Assembly: GCA_964242035.1 (NCBI GenBank)
Contig: CAXTCL010000006.1
Coordinates: forward strand, 1-39,828
Length of the DNA: 39,828 nt
From: BOG-908 sp964242035
GTDB taxonomy: Bacteria; Pseudomonadota; Alphaproteobacteria; Acetobacterales; Acetobacteraceae
Reading direction: 5' to 3'
In this document: piece by piece, positions 1 through 8,393 of the stretch
Position numbering within the stretch: the stretch's first letter is position 1
How the letters are laid out: each line of letters opens with the position of its first letter
Notes under the pieces: generated by a model
Told to the model about the DNA's origin: nothing
The model's input: only the letters and a program-made list of their open reading frames with translations
Databases searched by the model: none
Program-made: the position numbers and the translations under genes

Positions 1-2
1 TC

Positions 3-1886
3 GTCAGCGTGTTCTTCCTGCAGGGCGCTGCGAAATACCTGTTCACCCCGCTGGCCGAGGCGGTGGTGTTCGCCATGCTCGCCTCCTACGGCATCAGCCG
101 TACGCTCACGCCGATCATCATCCGCATCATGCTACGCAAGGAGTATGAGGGCGGCCATGACGAGGGTGGCAAAAAGGGCTGGTTTGGCCGTTTCCACGAC
201 GGCTTCAACCGCCGCTTCGACGCGTTCCGCAACTTCTACGGCTGGCTGCTCGGCGTCATCCTCGCCCGCCGCATCATCACGCCGCTGGTCGGCCTCTCCG
301 TCGTGGTCCTGGCCGGCTGCCTGAGCATGTTCGTGGGCCGGGACTTCTTCCCGCAGGTCGATGCCGGGCTGATTCAGCTGCACGTGCGCGCGCCCGCCCG
401 CACCCGTGTCGAGACCACGGAGAAGATCTTCCAGGCGGTGGAGGAGAACATACGCGCCCATATTCCGGCCAAGGACATCACGCTGCTGCTGGACAATATC
501 GGCCTCCCGCAGCGCCTGTACAACCTGGCCTTTACCGACGGCACGACTATCGGGGTCAATGACGGCATCATTCAGATCCAGCTTGCCGAGAACCGCAGCA
601 ACACCACTGCCGCGTTCACCCGCCAGCTTCGTGACGAGCTGCCGAGCGCCTTTCCGGATGTGACGTTCTACTTCCAGCCCGCCGACCTGGTGACCCAGAT
701 CCTGAACTTCGGCGTTCCCTCGCAGATCGATATCCAGGTGCAGGGCAAGAGCCGAAAGGCCAACCAGCAGATCGCCCGCGACATCGCGCAGAAGATCGGC
801 GCCGTTCCAGGCATTGTGGATGCGCACGTGCAGCAGGAGCTGAACGCGCCGGAGATGTTCTATACCATCGACCGCACCCGCGCTCAGGAACTTGGCCTGA
901 CCGTCAACCAGGTGGCCCAAGACCTCAACATCAGCCTCAGCTCGTCGGAGCAGGTGACGCCGAACTTCTGGACCGACCCGAAGAACGGAATTCCCTACTA
1001 TCTCACCGTGCAGACGCCGGAATACCGGCTGCACGACCTGCAGACGCTCAACAACACGCCGATCGCCGGCTCCACGAACGCTGCCGGCGCTGTAATCCCT
1101 GATCTCCTCGGTAACGTCGCCAGCGCACGCCGCCAGGAAGTCCAGTCGAACTATAACCAGTCCAACATCCAGCCGGTCTATGACGTCTATGCCAGCGTGC
1201 AGAGCTCAGACCTGGGCAGTGCCGAGACGGCGATAAACAAGGTGGTGGCCGAAGAGCGCCACCATCTGGGCGTGGCCGACAAGATCAACGTGCTCGGCCA
1301 GATCAGCAGCATGGACAAGGCGTTCACCAACCTGACGGTGGGCCTGCTGTTCGCCGCGGTGTTCGTCTATCTGCTGATGGTGGTGAACTACCAGAGCTTC
1401 ATCGATCCGCTGGCGGTGATACTGGCGCTACCTGGCGCAGGCGCCGGCATCCTGCTCCTGCTGTTCGTGACCGGCACCACGCTGTCTGTACCCTCGCTGA
1501 TGGGCGCCATCATGTCGGTGGGCGTGGCCTCGGCTAACTCCATCCTGCTGGTCACCTTTGCCCGGGAGCAGCGCATGGAAGGGATGAGCGCCGTCGAGGC
1601 TGCGATCTCCGCCGGCACCACCAGGTTGCGCCCCGTGCTGATGACGGCGGCCGCCATGCTCGTAGGCATGGTGCCGATGGCAATAGGCGGTCCTGGCGAG
1701 GAGCAAAACTCCGTGCTTGCCCGCGCGGTGATCGGCGGCGTGCTTGTCGGCACCATGACAACTCTTCTGTTCGTACCCTACCTCTACTCTGTCTTCGGGG
1801 CGTTCGACCGTGCCGAGGAGCCCGCAGGCGCCACCGAGCAGCGCGACGCCAAACCAAGACGCATGTCCCACCAGGGAGCCGACTGA
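3..1886 (+). CDS. RND efflux permease subunit, 5'-truncated by window edge
   Basis: This is the C-terminal part (627 residues visible) of an inner-membrane RND proton-antiport pump of the AcrB/MdtB/CzcA type. The reading frame is open to the left edge, so the true start lies outside the window; GTG at 9 is only an internal codon. The visible part begins in a membrane segment (AEAVVFAMLASYGISRTL), then a transmembrane stretch leading into GRDFFPQVDAGLIQLHVRAP, which is the usual start of the second periplasmic half in RND pumps. A long periplasmic domain follows, and then a terminal membrane bundle (VGLLFAAVFVYLLMVV, PSLMGAIMSVGVASANSILL, GGVLVGTMTTLLFVPYLYSV). The stop is 3 bases before the adaptor ATG, so the two are co-transcribed. 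No outer-membrane TolC-type gene is present downstream. Substrate cannot be inferred. Confidence 0.93.
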   Translation, partial: VSVFFLQGAAKYLFTPLAEAVVFAMLASYGISRTLTPIIIRIMLRKEYEGGHDEGGKKGWFGRFHDGFNRRFDAFRNFYGWLLGVILARRIITPLVGLSVVVLAGCLSMFVGRDFFPQVDAGLIQLHVRAPARTRVETTEKIFQAVEENIRAHIPAKDITLLLDNIGLPQRLYNLAFTDGTTIGVNDGIIQIQLAENRSNTTAAFTRQLRDELPSAFPDVTFYFQPADLVTQILNFGVPSQIDIQVQGKSRKANQQIARDIAQKIGAVPGIVDAHVQQELNAPEMFYTIDRTRAQELGLTVNQVAQDLNISLSSSEQVTPNFWTDPKNGIPYYLTVQTPEYRLHDLQTLNNTPIAGSTNAAGAVIPDLLGNVASARRQEVQSNYNQSNIQPVYDVYASVQSSDLGSAETAINKVVAEERHHLGVADKINVLGQISSMDKAFTNLTVGLLFAAVFVYLLMVVNYQSFIDPLAVILALPGAGAGILLLLFVTGTTLSVPSLMGAIMSVGVASANSILLVTFAREQRMEGMSAVEAAISAGTTRLRPVLMTAAAMLVGMVPMAIGGPGEEQNSVLARAVIGGVLVGTMTTLLFVPYLYSVFGAFDRAEEPAGATEQRDAKPRRMSHQGAD

Positions 1887-1889
1887 GCC

Positions 1890-3209
1890 ATGAACCACGT
1901 CAGCAATCCGGAGCGGCCCCAGACCGAAGCCGAGGAAGACCGCTTCCTGCCGGGCCTGGAGGGTGAACCCGGCAAGTCACGCGCCGCGCCGCCAGGAAGC
2001 AAGCGGGACAGCAAGCCGGACCAGCACGAGGCAGACCCGAAGCGAGCGCGCATCGCCCGCCTGGCAGGCATTGGCGTCGTCATCGTGCTCGCGGCAATGG
2101 TCGGCTGGGGCATCTGGTCCCATCTCGCCACGGCCAACGCCGCCAAGAACGCCACGCAAACCCGCCAGAACGCGGTTCCGCAGGTGCGTGTCATGACCGC
2201 TCACGCGGATGACAGCCCAAGCGTGGTCGATCTGCCCGGCACCATGCAGGCTTTCGACTCAGCTACCCTCTACGCGCGCGCAACCGGCTACATCGCGAAG
2301 CGAAACGTCGACATCGGCAGCAAGGTCCATGCCGGCGACGTGCTTGCCGTTATCGCCGCACCCGACCTGGACCAGCAATTGGCACAGGCGCGCGCCCAGC
2401 TCATCCAGATGGAAGCCGCCATGCGCCAGGCCATCGCCCAGCGCGGCCTGGCCAAGGTCACCAACCAGCGCACCTCCAAGCTGGTGGTGGAAGGCTGGGA
2501 CAGCCGCCAGCAGGGCGACCAGGATGCGACCACCCTGAACACCAGCAGCGCCGCGGTTGGCGTGGCGCAGGCCAACCTCGCCGCCCAGGCCGCGGCAGTG
2601 AACCGCCTCGTCGAGCTGACCGGGTTCGAAGCGGTCACCGCGCCCTATAACGGCGTGATCACCGCCCGCCAGATCGACGTGGGCAACCTCGTCACCGCGG
2701 ACTCCTCCTCGGGCACCTCGCTGTTCTCCATCGCACGGGACGACATACTGCGCGTCCAGGTCTACGTGCCGCAGGAGGACTTCTTCGGCCTGAAGGACGG
2801 CCAGGACGCGACCATGACCGTCCCGCAGCTTCCCGGCCGGATCTTCCACGGCCGCGTCGCCCGCAACGCCGCCGCCCTTTCCACCAATACGCGCACGCTG
2901 TTGGCCGAGGTCGACGTGGATAATAAGGACGGTGCGCTCTCGGCCGGCCTCTACGGCATCGTGCACTTCAAGGAACCGCGGCCGGAGCCGATCATCACCA
3001 TCCCCACGCAGGCGATAATCTTCAATGACCAGGGCCTGAGTGCTGCCGTTGTGGATGACGGGAAGATCGCCCTGCGCCACCTGGATGTGGCGGCCGACGA
3101 TGGTGCGCAGGTGCGTGTGCGGGCGGGGTTGAAGGATGGGGACAAGGTGATCTTGAATCCGCCGGTCAACCTGGTGGTGGGCGAGAAGGTTGACGTGGCC
3201 AGCAAGTAA
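1890..3209 (+). CDS. RND efflux periplasmic adaptor (HlyD/MFP family)
   Basis: This is a 439-residue membrane-fusion protein linking the upstream RND pump to an outer-membrane channel. A charged cytoplasmic N-terminus (residues 1-50) precedes one membrane anchor (about 52-75, ending GWGIWSHL). A barrel-sandwich/lipoyl half-motif follows (DLPGTMQAFDSATLYARATG; DIGSKVHAGDVLAVIAAPDL), then an alanine- and glutamine-rich helical hairpin (about 155-230). The second lipoyl half comes next (TAPYNGVITARQIDVGNLV), then beta-barrel and membrane-proximal domains. Length is normal for the family. Start ATG 1890 lies just past the permease stop. The order permease then adaptor is the reverse of acrAB but common in this branch. 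The stop codon touches repeat copy R1, which probably terminates the operon. Confidence 0.95.
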   Translation: MNHVSNPERPQTEAEEDRFLPGLEGEPGKSRAAPPGSKRDSKPDQHEADPKRARIARLAGIGVVIVLAAMVGWGIWSHLATANAAKNATQTRQNAVPQVRVMTAHADDSPSVVDLPGTMQAFDSATLYARATGYIAKRNVDIGSKVHAGDVLAVIAAPDLDQQLAQARAQLIQMEAAMRQAIAQRGLAKVTNQRTSKLVVEGWDSRQQGDQDATTLNTSSAAVGVAQANLAAQAAAVNRLVELTGFEAVTAPYNGVITARQIDVGNLVTADSSSGTSLFSIARDDILRVQVYVPQEDFFGLKDGQDATMTVPQLPGRIFHGRVARNAAALSTNTRTLLAEVDVDNKDGALSAGLYGIVHFKEPRPEPIITIPTQAIIFNDQGLSAAVVDDGKIALRHLDVAADDGAQVRVRAGLKDGDKVILNPPVNLVVGEKVDVASK

Positions 3210-3341
3210 GCAAGCAAAGCCTTCTTTTTTGAAAAAAAAAGAAGCAAAAAACTTTTGGCCCCTGTCGGCGGCTGCTGAAACGTTCGCCGACAGGGAGTAA
3301 AAGTCTTTTGCTTCTTTTCTTCAGAAAAGAAGGCCTTTTTT
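3210..3341. repeat. Palindromic intergenic repeat R1
   Basis: Complete copy between convergent genes (adaptor stop 3209, moaA stop 3340-3342). Left arm hairpin CTTC/GAAG around a T6-G-A9 core; central stem CCTGTCGGCG / CGCCGACAGG at 3261-3294 with a 13-14 nt loop; right arm GCTTC..GAAGG. The central stem is extended by AAAAAACTTTTG on the left and CAAAAG..TTTTG style sequence on the right (here slightly mutated), giving an A-tract/stem/T-tract layout expected of a bidirectional terminator. Confidence 0.93.
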
Positions 3342-4317
3342 ACCCTCCCGTCACACTCATGAACCTTCCAACCTTGCCCTCCAACCCACGCCGCCCCACC
3401 ACGAAATCATGGCCCCGCGGCTTGCGTGAAATCGCCTCGTCGATCGCCGCGCGTACATCCTCGCTCCGCCGTAGCGGCCCGCGCAAATCGGCCGCGTCCT
3501 CCTGGCCCAGGCACATGAACAACGTGCCCGTCACCGTCAGACGCACCCTGTTGCAATCCTCGCAGAAATTATGCGTCAGCGGCGTGATGAACCCCAGCCG
3601 GCGCCCGGTCTCGCGCACCGTCACGTAGCGCGCCGGCCCGCCCGTCCGGTATTCCGACTCGTCCAGCGTCCAGCGCCGCGCCAGCCGCGTGCGCACCAAC
3701 GATAACGGCAGGTACTGCGACATCCGGCCTGCCTCGCCGATCTCTCCCATCGGCATCGTCTCGATGAGGCACAGGTCGAAACCTTCCCGCCCGCACCATT
3801 CCAGCATCGCGTCGAGTTCGTCCTCGTTCTCGCCCGCCAGCGCCACCGTGTTGATCTTCACCGCCAGCCCTGCGTCGCGCGCGGCGTATATGCCGTCCAG
3901 AACGCGGTCCAGGCGCCCCCACCGCGTCAGCCGGGTGAACCGCTCGGCGTCCAGCGTGTCCAGGCTGACGTTCACCCGCCTCACGCCGGCGGCGGCAAGC
4001 GCTTCGGCATGGCGGGCAAGCTGGGTGCCGTTCGTGGTCAGCGTCAGCTCGTCCAGCCCGTGCCCCAGCAGCCCGCCCAGCCGCGCGATCAGCCCGGTCA
4101 CGCCGCGGCGCACCAGCGGCTCGCCGCCGGTGATGCGCAGCTTGCGCACGCCGGCTCCCACGAAGGCGGCACACAGCGCCTCCAACTCTTCCAGCGACAG
4201 GATTTCCGCCTTGGGCAGGAACGTCATGTCCTCCGCCATGCAGTAGACGCAGCGAAGGTCGCAGCGGTCCGTCACCGATACGCGGAGGTAAGTTATCGGC
4301 CGCTGAAAGGAATCCAT
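3340..4317 (-). CDS. moaA: GTP 3',8-cyclase MoaA (molybdenum cofactor step 1)
   Basis: This radical-SAM enzyme converts GTP to 3',8-cyclo-7,8-dihydro-GTP, the first committed step to the pyranopterin of molybdenum cofactor. The N-terminus has the radical-SAM cluster motif CDLRCVYC. The C-terminal half carries the second 4Fe-4S site (FCEDCNRVRL and a third Cys in LFMCLG), and the protein ends in the MoaA-typical Gly-Gly (MSVTGG). The frame is open to 4515, but the family start and the purine-rich GAGGGG about 7 nt upstream favour ATG at 4317 (325 residues, normal length); ATG 4323 is a second possibility. It is divergent from the EPS transferase across a 266-bp gap that probably holds both promoters. 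It is relevant to the molybdopterin dehydrogenase at 7769-10535. The stop overlaps repeat R1. Confidence 0.96.
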   Translation of the reverse strand: MDSFQRPITYLRVSVTDRCDLRCVYCMAEDMTFLPKAEILSLEELEALCAAFVGAGVRKLRITGGEPLVRRGVTGLIARLGGLLGHGLDELTLTTNGTQLARHAEALAAAGVRRVNVSLDTLDAERFTRLTRWGRLDRVLDGIYAARDAGLAVKINTVALAGENEDELDAMLEWCGREGFDLCLIETMPMGEIGEAGRMSQYLPLSLVRTRLARRWTLDESEYRTGGPARYVTVRETGRRLGFITPLTHNFCEDCNRVRLTVTGTLFMCLGQEDAADLRGPLRRSEDVRAAIDEAISRKPRGHDFVVGRRGLEGKVGRFMSVTGG

Positions 4318-4583
4318 GAGCATCCCCCTCAGGTCGCCCCGGCGTGCCCCGGGGTCAAGGCAAGTTCGGCAGACAGGCGTCTTTGAATGAACAGGCGAGA
4401 AGTCCCGCTTGCCCCTCGGCAGATCCGAACTCTCCAGATCGCAGAAAAGCGACCGGTGTTGTTCCCCTGTTGCGGGCGCATCACGCCCCGATCCTCGCGC
4501 CAGGATTGCGCTCACAATGCAGTGTTCGCGTTCGGTGTCAGCGGGTATAAGGCCCGTAGTCCCTTTTCGGCGGTGCGCGCGTA

Positions 4584-5966
4584 ATGACCACAGGCAAGGC
4601 CCTGTTTCTGCTCGACGCCGCGGCCATGCTGGCCGTCTGGCCGATCCTGCTGCATTTCGGCTGCTGGGGCTCCGAGTGCTTCCGCCCGACGCCGGACGGC
4701 GCCGCCGCCCTCCTCTACCCTGTCGCCAACCTGGTGTCCTTCTACGCGCTCGGCCTCTACCGGCGCGAGGCCATCATCCAGACCCGCGAGTCGCTCGGCC
4801 GCGTCCCGCTGGCCGTCAGTCTCGGCGCCGTGGGGACGGCCGTGCTCCTCGGCCTGCTCGGCCTGTGGATCGGCTCGCCCTTCAACCGCGTCCGCCTGTT
4901 CTCCGGCGCCGTCATCGGCTTCTGCGTCGCAGGCCTCGCCGCCCGCCTGGTGTTCAGCGGACTGAAGCGGCGCGGCACCTTCCAGCGGCGCCTGCTGATC
5001 GTGGGCGCCGGCCAGCGCGCCTGGGACCTACTCTGCATGCTGCGCAACGAAGGCAGCCGGCCCACCTACCAGATGCACTTCGTCCACCACCCGGACATGG
5101 GCACGATCGACCCCCGCCTGACCGCAGCCGTAAGCGACGGCATCCAAATCTGCGACCAGACGAACGTTCTCTCCGCCGCCCGCCTCCTCCACCCCGACGA
5201 GATCGTGGTCGCCCCCGATGAACGCCGCGGCATGCCGCTGGACAGCCTGCTCGCCTGCAAGAAGGAGGGCTACCCGGTCATCCAGTACCTCACCTTCCTG
5301 GAGCACGAGATACGCCGCGTGGACATACGCCGCGTGGACGTAAGCTGGCTTCTCTACTCCAGCGGCTTCTACTTCGGCACCATCGACAACGCGCTGAAGC
5401 GGCTGCTCGACGTGGCGGTGAGCGGCATCCTGCTGGTCTTCTTCTCGCCCTTCATCATCGGCGCCGCGATCGCCATAAAGCTCGATGACGGCGGGCCGGT
5501 CCTCTACAGCCAGGAACGCGTCACTCGTGGCGAACACCATTTCCGCATCTACAAGATGCGCACCATGCGCATTGACGCGGAAAGCCTGGGCGCCGTCTGG
5601 GCCGAGGCGCGTGACCCCCGTATCACCCGCGTCGGCCGCTTCCTGCGCCAGACGCGCATCGACGAGATGCCACAACTCATCAACGTGCTGCGCGGCGACA
5701 TGTCCCTCGTGGGACCCCGCCCCGAACGCCCCAATTTCACCGCGCAGCTCGCCTTGCAGCTTCCGCTCTACCAGGAGCGCCATATGGTAAAGGCCGGGCT
5801 GACCGGATGGGCGCAGATAAACTACCCTTACGGCGCTTCCCTGGACGATGCGCGGTCGAAGCTCAGCTATGACCTGTATTACGTGAAGAATTTTTCTATC
5901 TTGTTCGATCTGCTGATCTTGTTGCAGACGTTGCGCGTGGTGCTTTGGCCTAGTGGGGCTCGTTAA
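4584..5966 (+). CDS. Exopolysaccharide priming sugar-phosphate transferase (polyprenyl glycosylphosphotransferase)
   Basis: This 460-residue membrane enzyme probably transfers a sugar-1-phosphate to undecaprenyl phosphate to start exopolysaccharide repeat-unit assembly. Several hydrophobic N-terminal helices (residues 5-125) are followed by a Rossmann-like CoA-binding-type domain (RRLLIVGAGQRA, about 140-250). A further hydrophobic segment (VAVSGILLVFFSPFIIGAAI) precedes the bacterial sugar transferase core: YKMRTMRIDAES, DEMPQLINVLRGDMSLVGPR, GLTGWAQINYPYG, YDLYYVKNFS. The overall layout matches the ExoY/WcaJ-like family, nearest to the EPS/PEP-CTERM-associated subfamily. An in-frame perfect 15-bp tandem duplication at 5310-5339 gives IRRVDIRRVD before the conserved SWLLYS. 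The stop touches the split repeat R2. The sugar is unknown. Confidence 0.93.
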   Translation: MTTGKALFLLDAAAMLAVWPILLHFGCWGSECFRPTPDGAAALLYPVANLVSFYALGLYRREAIIQTRESLGRVPLAVSLGAVGTAVLLGLLGLWIGSPFNRVRLFSGAVIGFCVAGLAARLVFSGLKRRGTFQRRLLIVGAGQRAWDLLCMLRNEGSRPTYQMHFVHHPDMGTIDPRLTAAVSDGIQICDQTNVLSAARLLHPDEIVVAPDERRGMPLDSLLACKKEGYPVIQYLTFLEHEIRRVDIRRVDVSWLLYSSGFYFGTIDNALKRLLDVAVSGILLVFFSPFIIGAAIAIKLDDGGPVLYSQERVTRGEHHFRIYKMRTMRIDAESLGAVWAEARDPRITRVGRFLRQTRIDEMPQLINVLRGDMSLVGPRPERPNFTAQLALQLPLYQERHMVKAGLTGWAQINYPYGASLDDARSKLSYDLYYVKNFSILFDLLILLQTLRVVLWPSGAR

Positions 5967-6030
5967 GGAAGCAAGCAAGGCCTTCTTTTTTGAAAAAAAG
6001 AAGCAAAAAACTTTTAACTCCGCTGTCGCG
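5967..6030. repeat. Left half of split repeat R2
   Basis: This half begins right after the EPS transferase stop. It carries the CTTC..GAAG arm hairpin, AAAAAACTTTT, and the left side of a central stem, CGCTGTCGCG. The matching right half is not adjacent but about 650 bp away at 6678-6734. Confidence 0.85.
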
Positions 6031-6677
6031 CGTTTGCGGAAACGAGTTAGTTTTACGACGAAGCCGTTTGCGGGGATGATCTCTCTTTTCGTCCTGATCT
6101 CTGCTCTCTCATCGAGATCGTCAGCATCCTGCCTGGACAGCAGGTCCGTGATTTCCGTCGAGGTAATCGGAACGGCACCCGAAGCACAAGCCTGACGCCG
6201 GGCCAATGCGGTTCGGCGTTCAAAGTCAGTTTTCTCGATGGTCAAAGCCGCATCATTACCAAACAGCGAGAAGCGGCGGAGATGTCCCGGCCCGATGTGT
6301 GTGATGATCGCCGTTTCCTGGGTTGGCCGTCCATCAAGACCAACGTGTCACAGGAGGTTGCCTCTGCCTTGTTCGTGTGGCGCGACAGGCGCACGATCAG
6401 ACAGCTCGACTGCGGCCGGGTAGGCAACATCCTCGGCTGGTATTTTGTCGCCGGCGGAAAATCGCTGGTTCTCACTTGCGACGACTATCACCAGGAGGGC
6501 TACGGCGTCCGCCTCCGCGAAGACGTCGCGACCGGAAGACGGCTTGGCTGGGCCGCGGCGACCGAGCTAGGCGAGACTCCAAAGGAGCTCCCCAATGGGC
6601 TCGACACGACGACTGGCCGCACGGCGACTGTCCGCAATCCCTCCAAAAACCGTCGGCTTTCAATCCAGCCTGCACCC
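6031..6677. other. Unassigned 650-bp segment lodged inside repeat R2
   Basis: This segment lies where the loop of a normal repeat copy would be (12-75 nt). I recognise no product. On the plus strand a frame free of stops runs from about 6053 into the right half of the repeat; from ATG 6282 it reads MSRPDVCDDRRFLGWPS, then GWYFVAGGKSLVLTCDDYH. Its third codon positions are about three-quarters G or C by hand count, but it then reads through the repeat and overlaps the next gene, stopping at 6797. On the minus strand another frame gives protein-like sequence (ETAIITHIGPGHLRRFSLF around 6250-6330), interrupted by stops near 6350 and 6485. It may be a gene remnant on either strand. Base composition looks less GC-rich than the neighbours. 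Confidence 0.5.
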
Positions 6678-6734
6678 GACAGGGATCAAAAGTTTTTTGC
6701 TTCTTTTTTTCAAAAAAGAAGTGCTTTCTTCCTT
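6678..6734. repeat. Right half of split repeat R2
   Basis: CGACAGGGATCAAAAG, T6, GCTTC and T7-C-A6-GAAG, then the tail GTGCTTTCTTCC. This is the right half expected for a family member, ending 2-3 nt before the GTG start of the methyltransferase. Confidence 0.85.
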
Positions 6735-6736
6735 CC

Positions 6737-7759
6737 GTGCACGTCCCAGGCCCGATCAGCAAGCTCACCCGCGAAGAGAAACTGCTGGCCGGCCTGAACC
6801 TCGCCCAAATGTCCGGCCTGGAGGTCGGCGCACTCGCATCGCCCATGCTTCGCCCGCCGGCAGCGCGTATGAAGTTCGTCGATCACGCGGACAGCGCCGC
6901 CCTGCGCGCCAAATACGCCAACGACCCGGCCGTGGCGCTCGACGATATCGTGCCGGTGGATGCCGTCTGGGGCGAAAACACGCTCGCCCAGTGTTTCCCC
7001 GGCGAGCGCTTCGATTTCGTTATCGCCAGCCACGTCATCGAGCACGTGCCGGACATGATCGGCTGGCTCGGCGAAGTGGCTGATGTGCTGAACCCGGACG
7101 GCCGGCTGATCCTGGCCATCCCCGACCGACGCTACAGCTTCGACCTGCTGCGGCGCGAGACGACGCTGACCGACCTGATTGACGCCCATCTCCGCGGCGC
7201 CAAACGCCCGTCGCCCGGCCAGGTGTTCGACCTGAACGCCAACGCCGTGGCGCACGACCATGTGGCCGCCTGGTTTGCGCCGCCCGTGGTCCCGCCACGT
7301 CACTACGCCTCACGCGGCTGGGCCTTGGGGCAGGCGCGCGCGGCGCAGGCCGGCACCTATATCGACGTCCATTGCTCGGTCTTCACCGCGCGCTCCCTGC
7401 TGGAGCTGCTGGAAGGGTTGCTTGAGTTGGAGCTTCTCCCCTACCGGCTGGAGCGTTTTCACGTGGCTCCGGTAGGTAGCGCCGAGATGAGCCTGGTTCT
7501 CCGGCGCCAGCCCGAAGCAGCCGGGGCGCAAGCCGCCCAACCTGCCTTGCGGGCAATGCTCCTGGCCGGGCAGGACACGGAAGGACTGGCGCTTGATACG
7601 GTGAGCGACGCCGTGCCCCTGCAGCGCCGCGTCGCCGAACTGGAACATGCGCTGGCAGCGATGCGGGCCAGCACGTCGTGGAAGATCACCCGCCCGCTTC
7701 GCACGCTGGCCGGCCGCTTCAAGCGGAAATCGCTGGAAGGAAATCCTTCCGCCGCCTAA
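6737..7759 (+). CDS. SAM-dependent methyltransferase of a polysaccharide locus
   Basis: This 340-residue class I methyltransferase-like protein has the conserved opening SKLTREEKLLAGLNLAQMSG and GLEVGALASPMLRPP. These resemble a family linked to glycan loci in which the usual glycine-rich motif I is replaced by LEVGALASP. Other recognisable parts are the acidic stretch DIVPVDAVWGENTLAQCF, the motif IASHVIEHVPDMIGWL and the post-motif LNPDGRLILAIPDRRYSFD. Near the C-terminus (about 290-325) a short heptad-like helix leads into STSWKITRPLR, a signature shared with the two large glycosyltransferases of this window. GTG 6737 is chosen because it keeps the conserved N-terminus; ATG 6809 would remove it. 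No Shine-Dalgarno is seen because the repeat half ends just upstream. iorA starts 9 nt after the stop. The acceptor is unknown. Confidence 0.85.
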   Translation: MHVPGPISKLTREEKLLAGLNLAQMSGLEVGALASPMLRPPAARMKFVDHADSAALRAKYANDPAVALDDIVPVDAVWGENTLAQCFPGERFDFVIASHVIEHVPDMIGWLGEVADVLNPDGRLILAIPDRRYSFDLLRRETTLTDLIDAHLRGAKRPSPGQVFDLNANAVAHDHVAAWFAPPVVPPRHYASRGWALGQARAAQAGTYIDVHCSVFTARSLLELLEGLLELELLPYRLERFHVAPVGSAEMSLVLRRQPEAAGAQAAQPALRAMLLAGQDTEGLALDTVSDAVPLQRRVAELEHALAAMRASTSWKITRPLRTLAGRFKRKSLEGNPSAA

Positions 7760-7768
7760 CCTTCCGCC

Positions 7769-8218
7769 ATGATCACCCTGACCATCAACGACCAGGCCCA
7801 CACGGTGGACGTCCCGGCAGACATGCCCGTGCTCTGGGTCCTGCGTGACGTGCTCGGGCTGACAGGCACCAAATACGGCTGCGGCATCGCGCTGTGCGGC
7901 GCCTGCACCATCCATCTCGACGGCCAGGCGGTGCGGTCCTGCCAGCTCCAGGCCGGCCATGTGGGAAACGCGCGCATCACCACCATTGAGGCAGCGCACA
8001 CCATCCCCGAGGGCGCGCGCGTGCAGAAGGCCTGGCTGGACCGCGAGGTGGTGCAATGCGGCTACTGCCAGCCGGGCCAGATCATGTCCGCCACCGCGCT
8101 GCTGACGCATACGCCGCATCCGTCGGACGCCGACATAGACGCTGCCATGTCCGGCAACATCTGCCGCTGCGGCACCTACGTCCGCATACGCGCCGCCATC
8201 CACGATGCGGCGGTGTGA
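7769..8218 (+). CDS. iorA: (2Fe-2S)-binding small subunit of IorAB-type molybdenum dehydrogenase
   Basis: This 149-residue electron-transfer subunit of a xanthine-oxidase-family enzyme is related to isoquinoline 1-oxidoreductase and acetic-acid-bacterial aldehyde dehydrogenases. An N-terminal plant-type ferredoxin domain has the cysteine set in YGCGIALCGACTIHLDG with RSC following. The C-terminal four-helix 2Fe-2S domain carries QCGYCQPGQ and NICRCGTY. All eight cluster cysteines are present and length is normal. It would pass electrons from the molybdopterin site of the next gene toward a cytochrome. The large subunit follows after 175 bp, most of it repeat R3, which is an unusual interruption between two subunit genes. 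The specific substrate (aldehyde or N-heterocycle) cannot be read from sequence. Confidence 0.93.
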   Translation: MITLTINDQAHTVDVPADMPVLWVLRDVLGLTGTKYGCGIALCGACTIHLDGQAVRSCQLQAGHVGNARITTIEAAHTIPEGARVQKAWLDREVVQCGYCQPGQIMSATALLTHTPHPSDADIDAAMSGNICRCGTYVRIRAAIHDAAV

Positions 8219-8227
8219 TCTGCCCGT

Positions 8228-8372
8228 GAAAGAGAAGAAAGGCCTCCTTTTTCGAGAAAAAGAAGCAAAAAGCTTTTGTCCGGCTGTCGCGGTTCTCTCC
8301 TGCGCGGCGCGACAACGGAGTCAAAAGTTTTTTGCTTTTTTTTCTCGAAAAAGAAGGCCTTGCCTTGCTTTC
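8228..8372. repeat. Palindromic intergenic repeat R3, between two subunit genes
   Basis: Complete but diverged copy: left arm GGCCTCC..GAAGC with a TCGA tip, central stem GCTGTCGCG / CGCGACAAC (one mismatch), right arm GCTTTT..AAGGCC with a matching TCGA tip. Both arms share the changed tip, so they were probably homogenised together. It lies between iorA and iorB, which must be co-expressed. Confidence 0.9.
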
Positions 8373-8393
8373 CTGGATGCACCGTAAGGCGAA

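Noticed and set aside
132..1034. Long open frame antisense to the RND permease (and similar antisense frames across the window, e.g. 8082-10403, 20462-23188, 37679-39235)
   Set aside because: Such frames are expected opposite GC-rich genes; they encode low-complexity Arg/Ala/Gly/His sequence with no domains, and the opposite strand has clear family matches.
5028..6245. Minus-strand gene across 5028-6245
   Set aside because: Most of it is antisense to the EPS transferase and repeat arm. Only the last 200 bp looks protein-like, and that frame is interrupted upstream by stops.
6282..6797. Independent plus-strand gene MSRPDVCDD...
   Set aside because: It has acceptable codon composition at first but no proper ribosome binding site, then translates the repeat arm and overlaps the methyltransferase; kept only as a possible remnant within the 6031-6677 segment.
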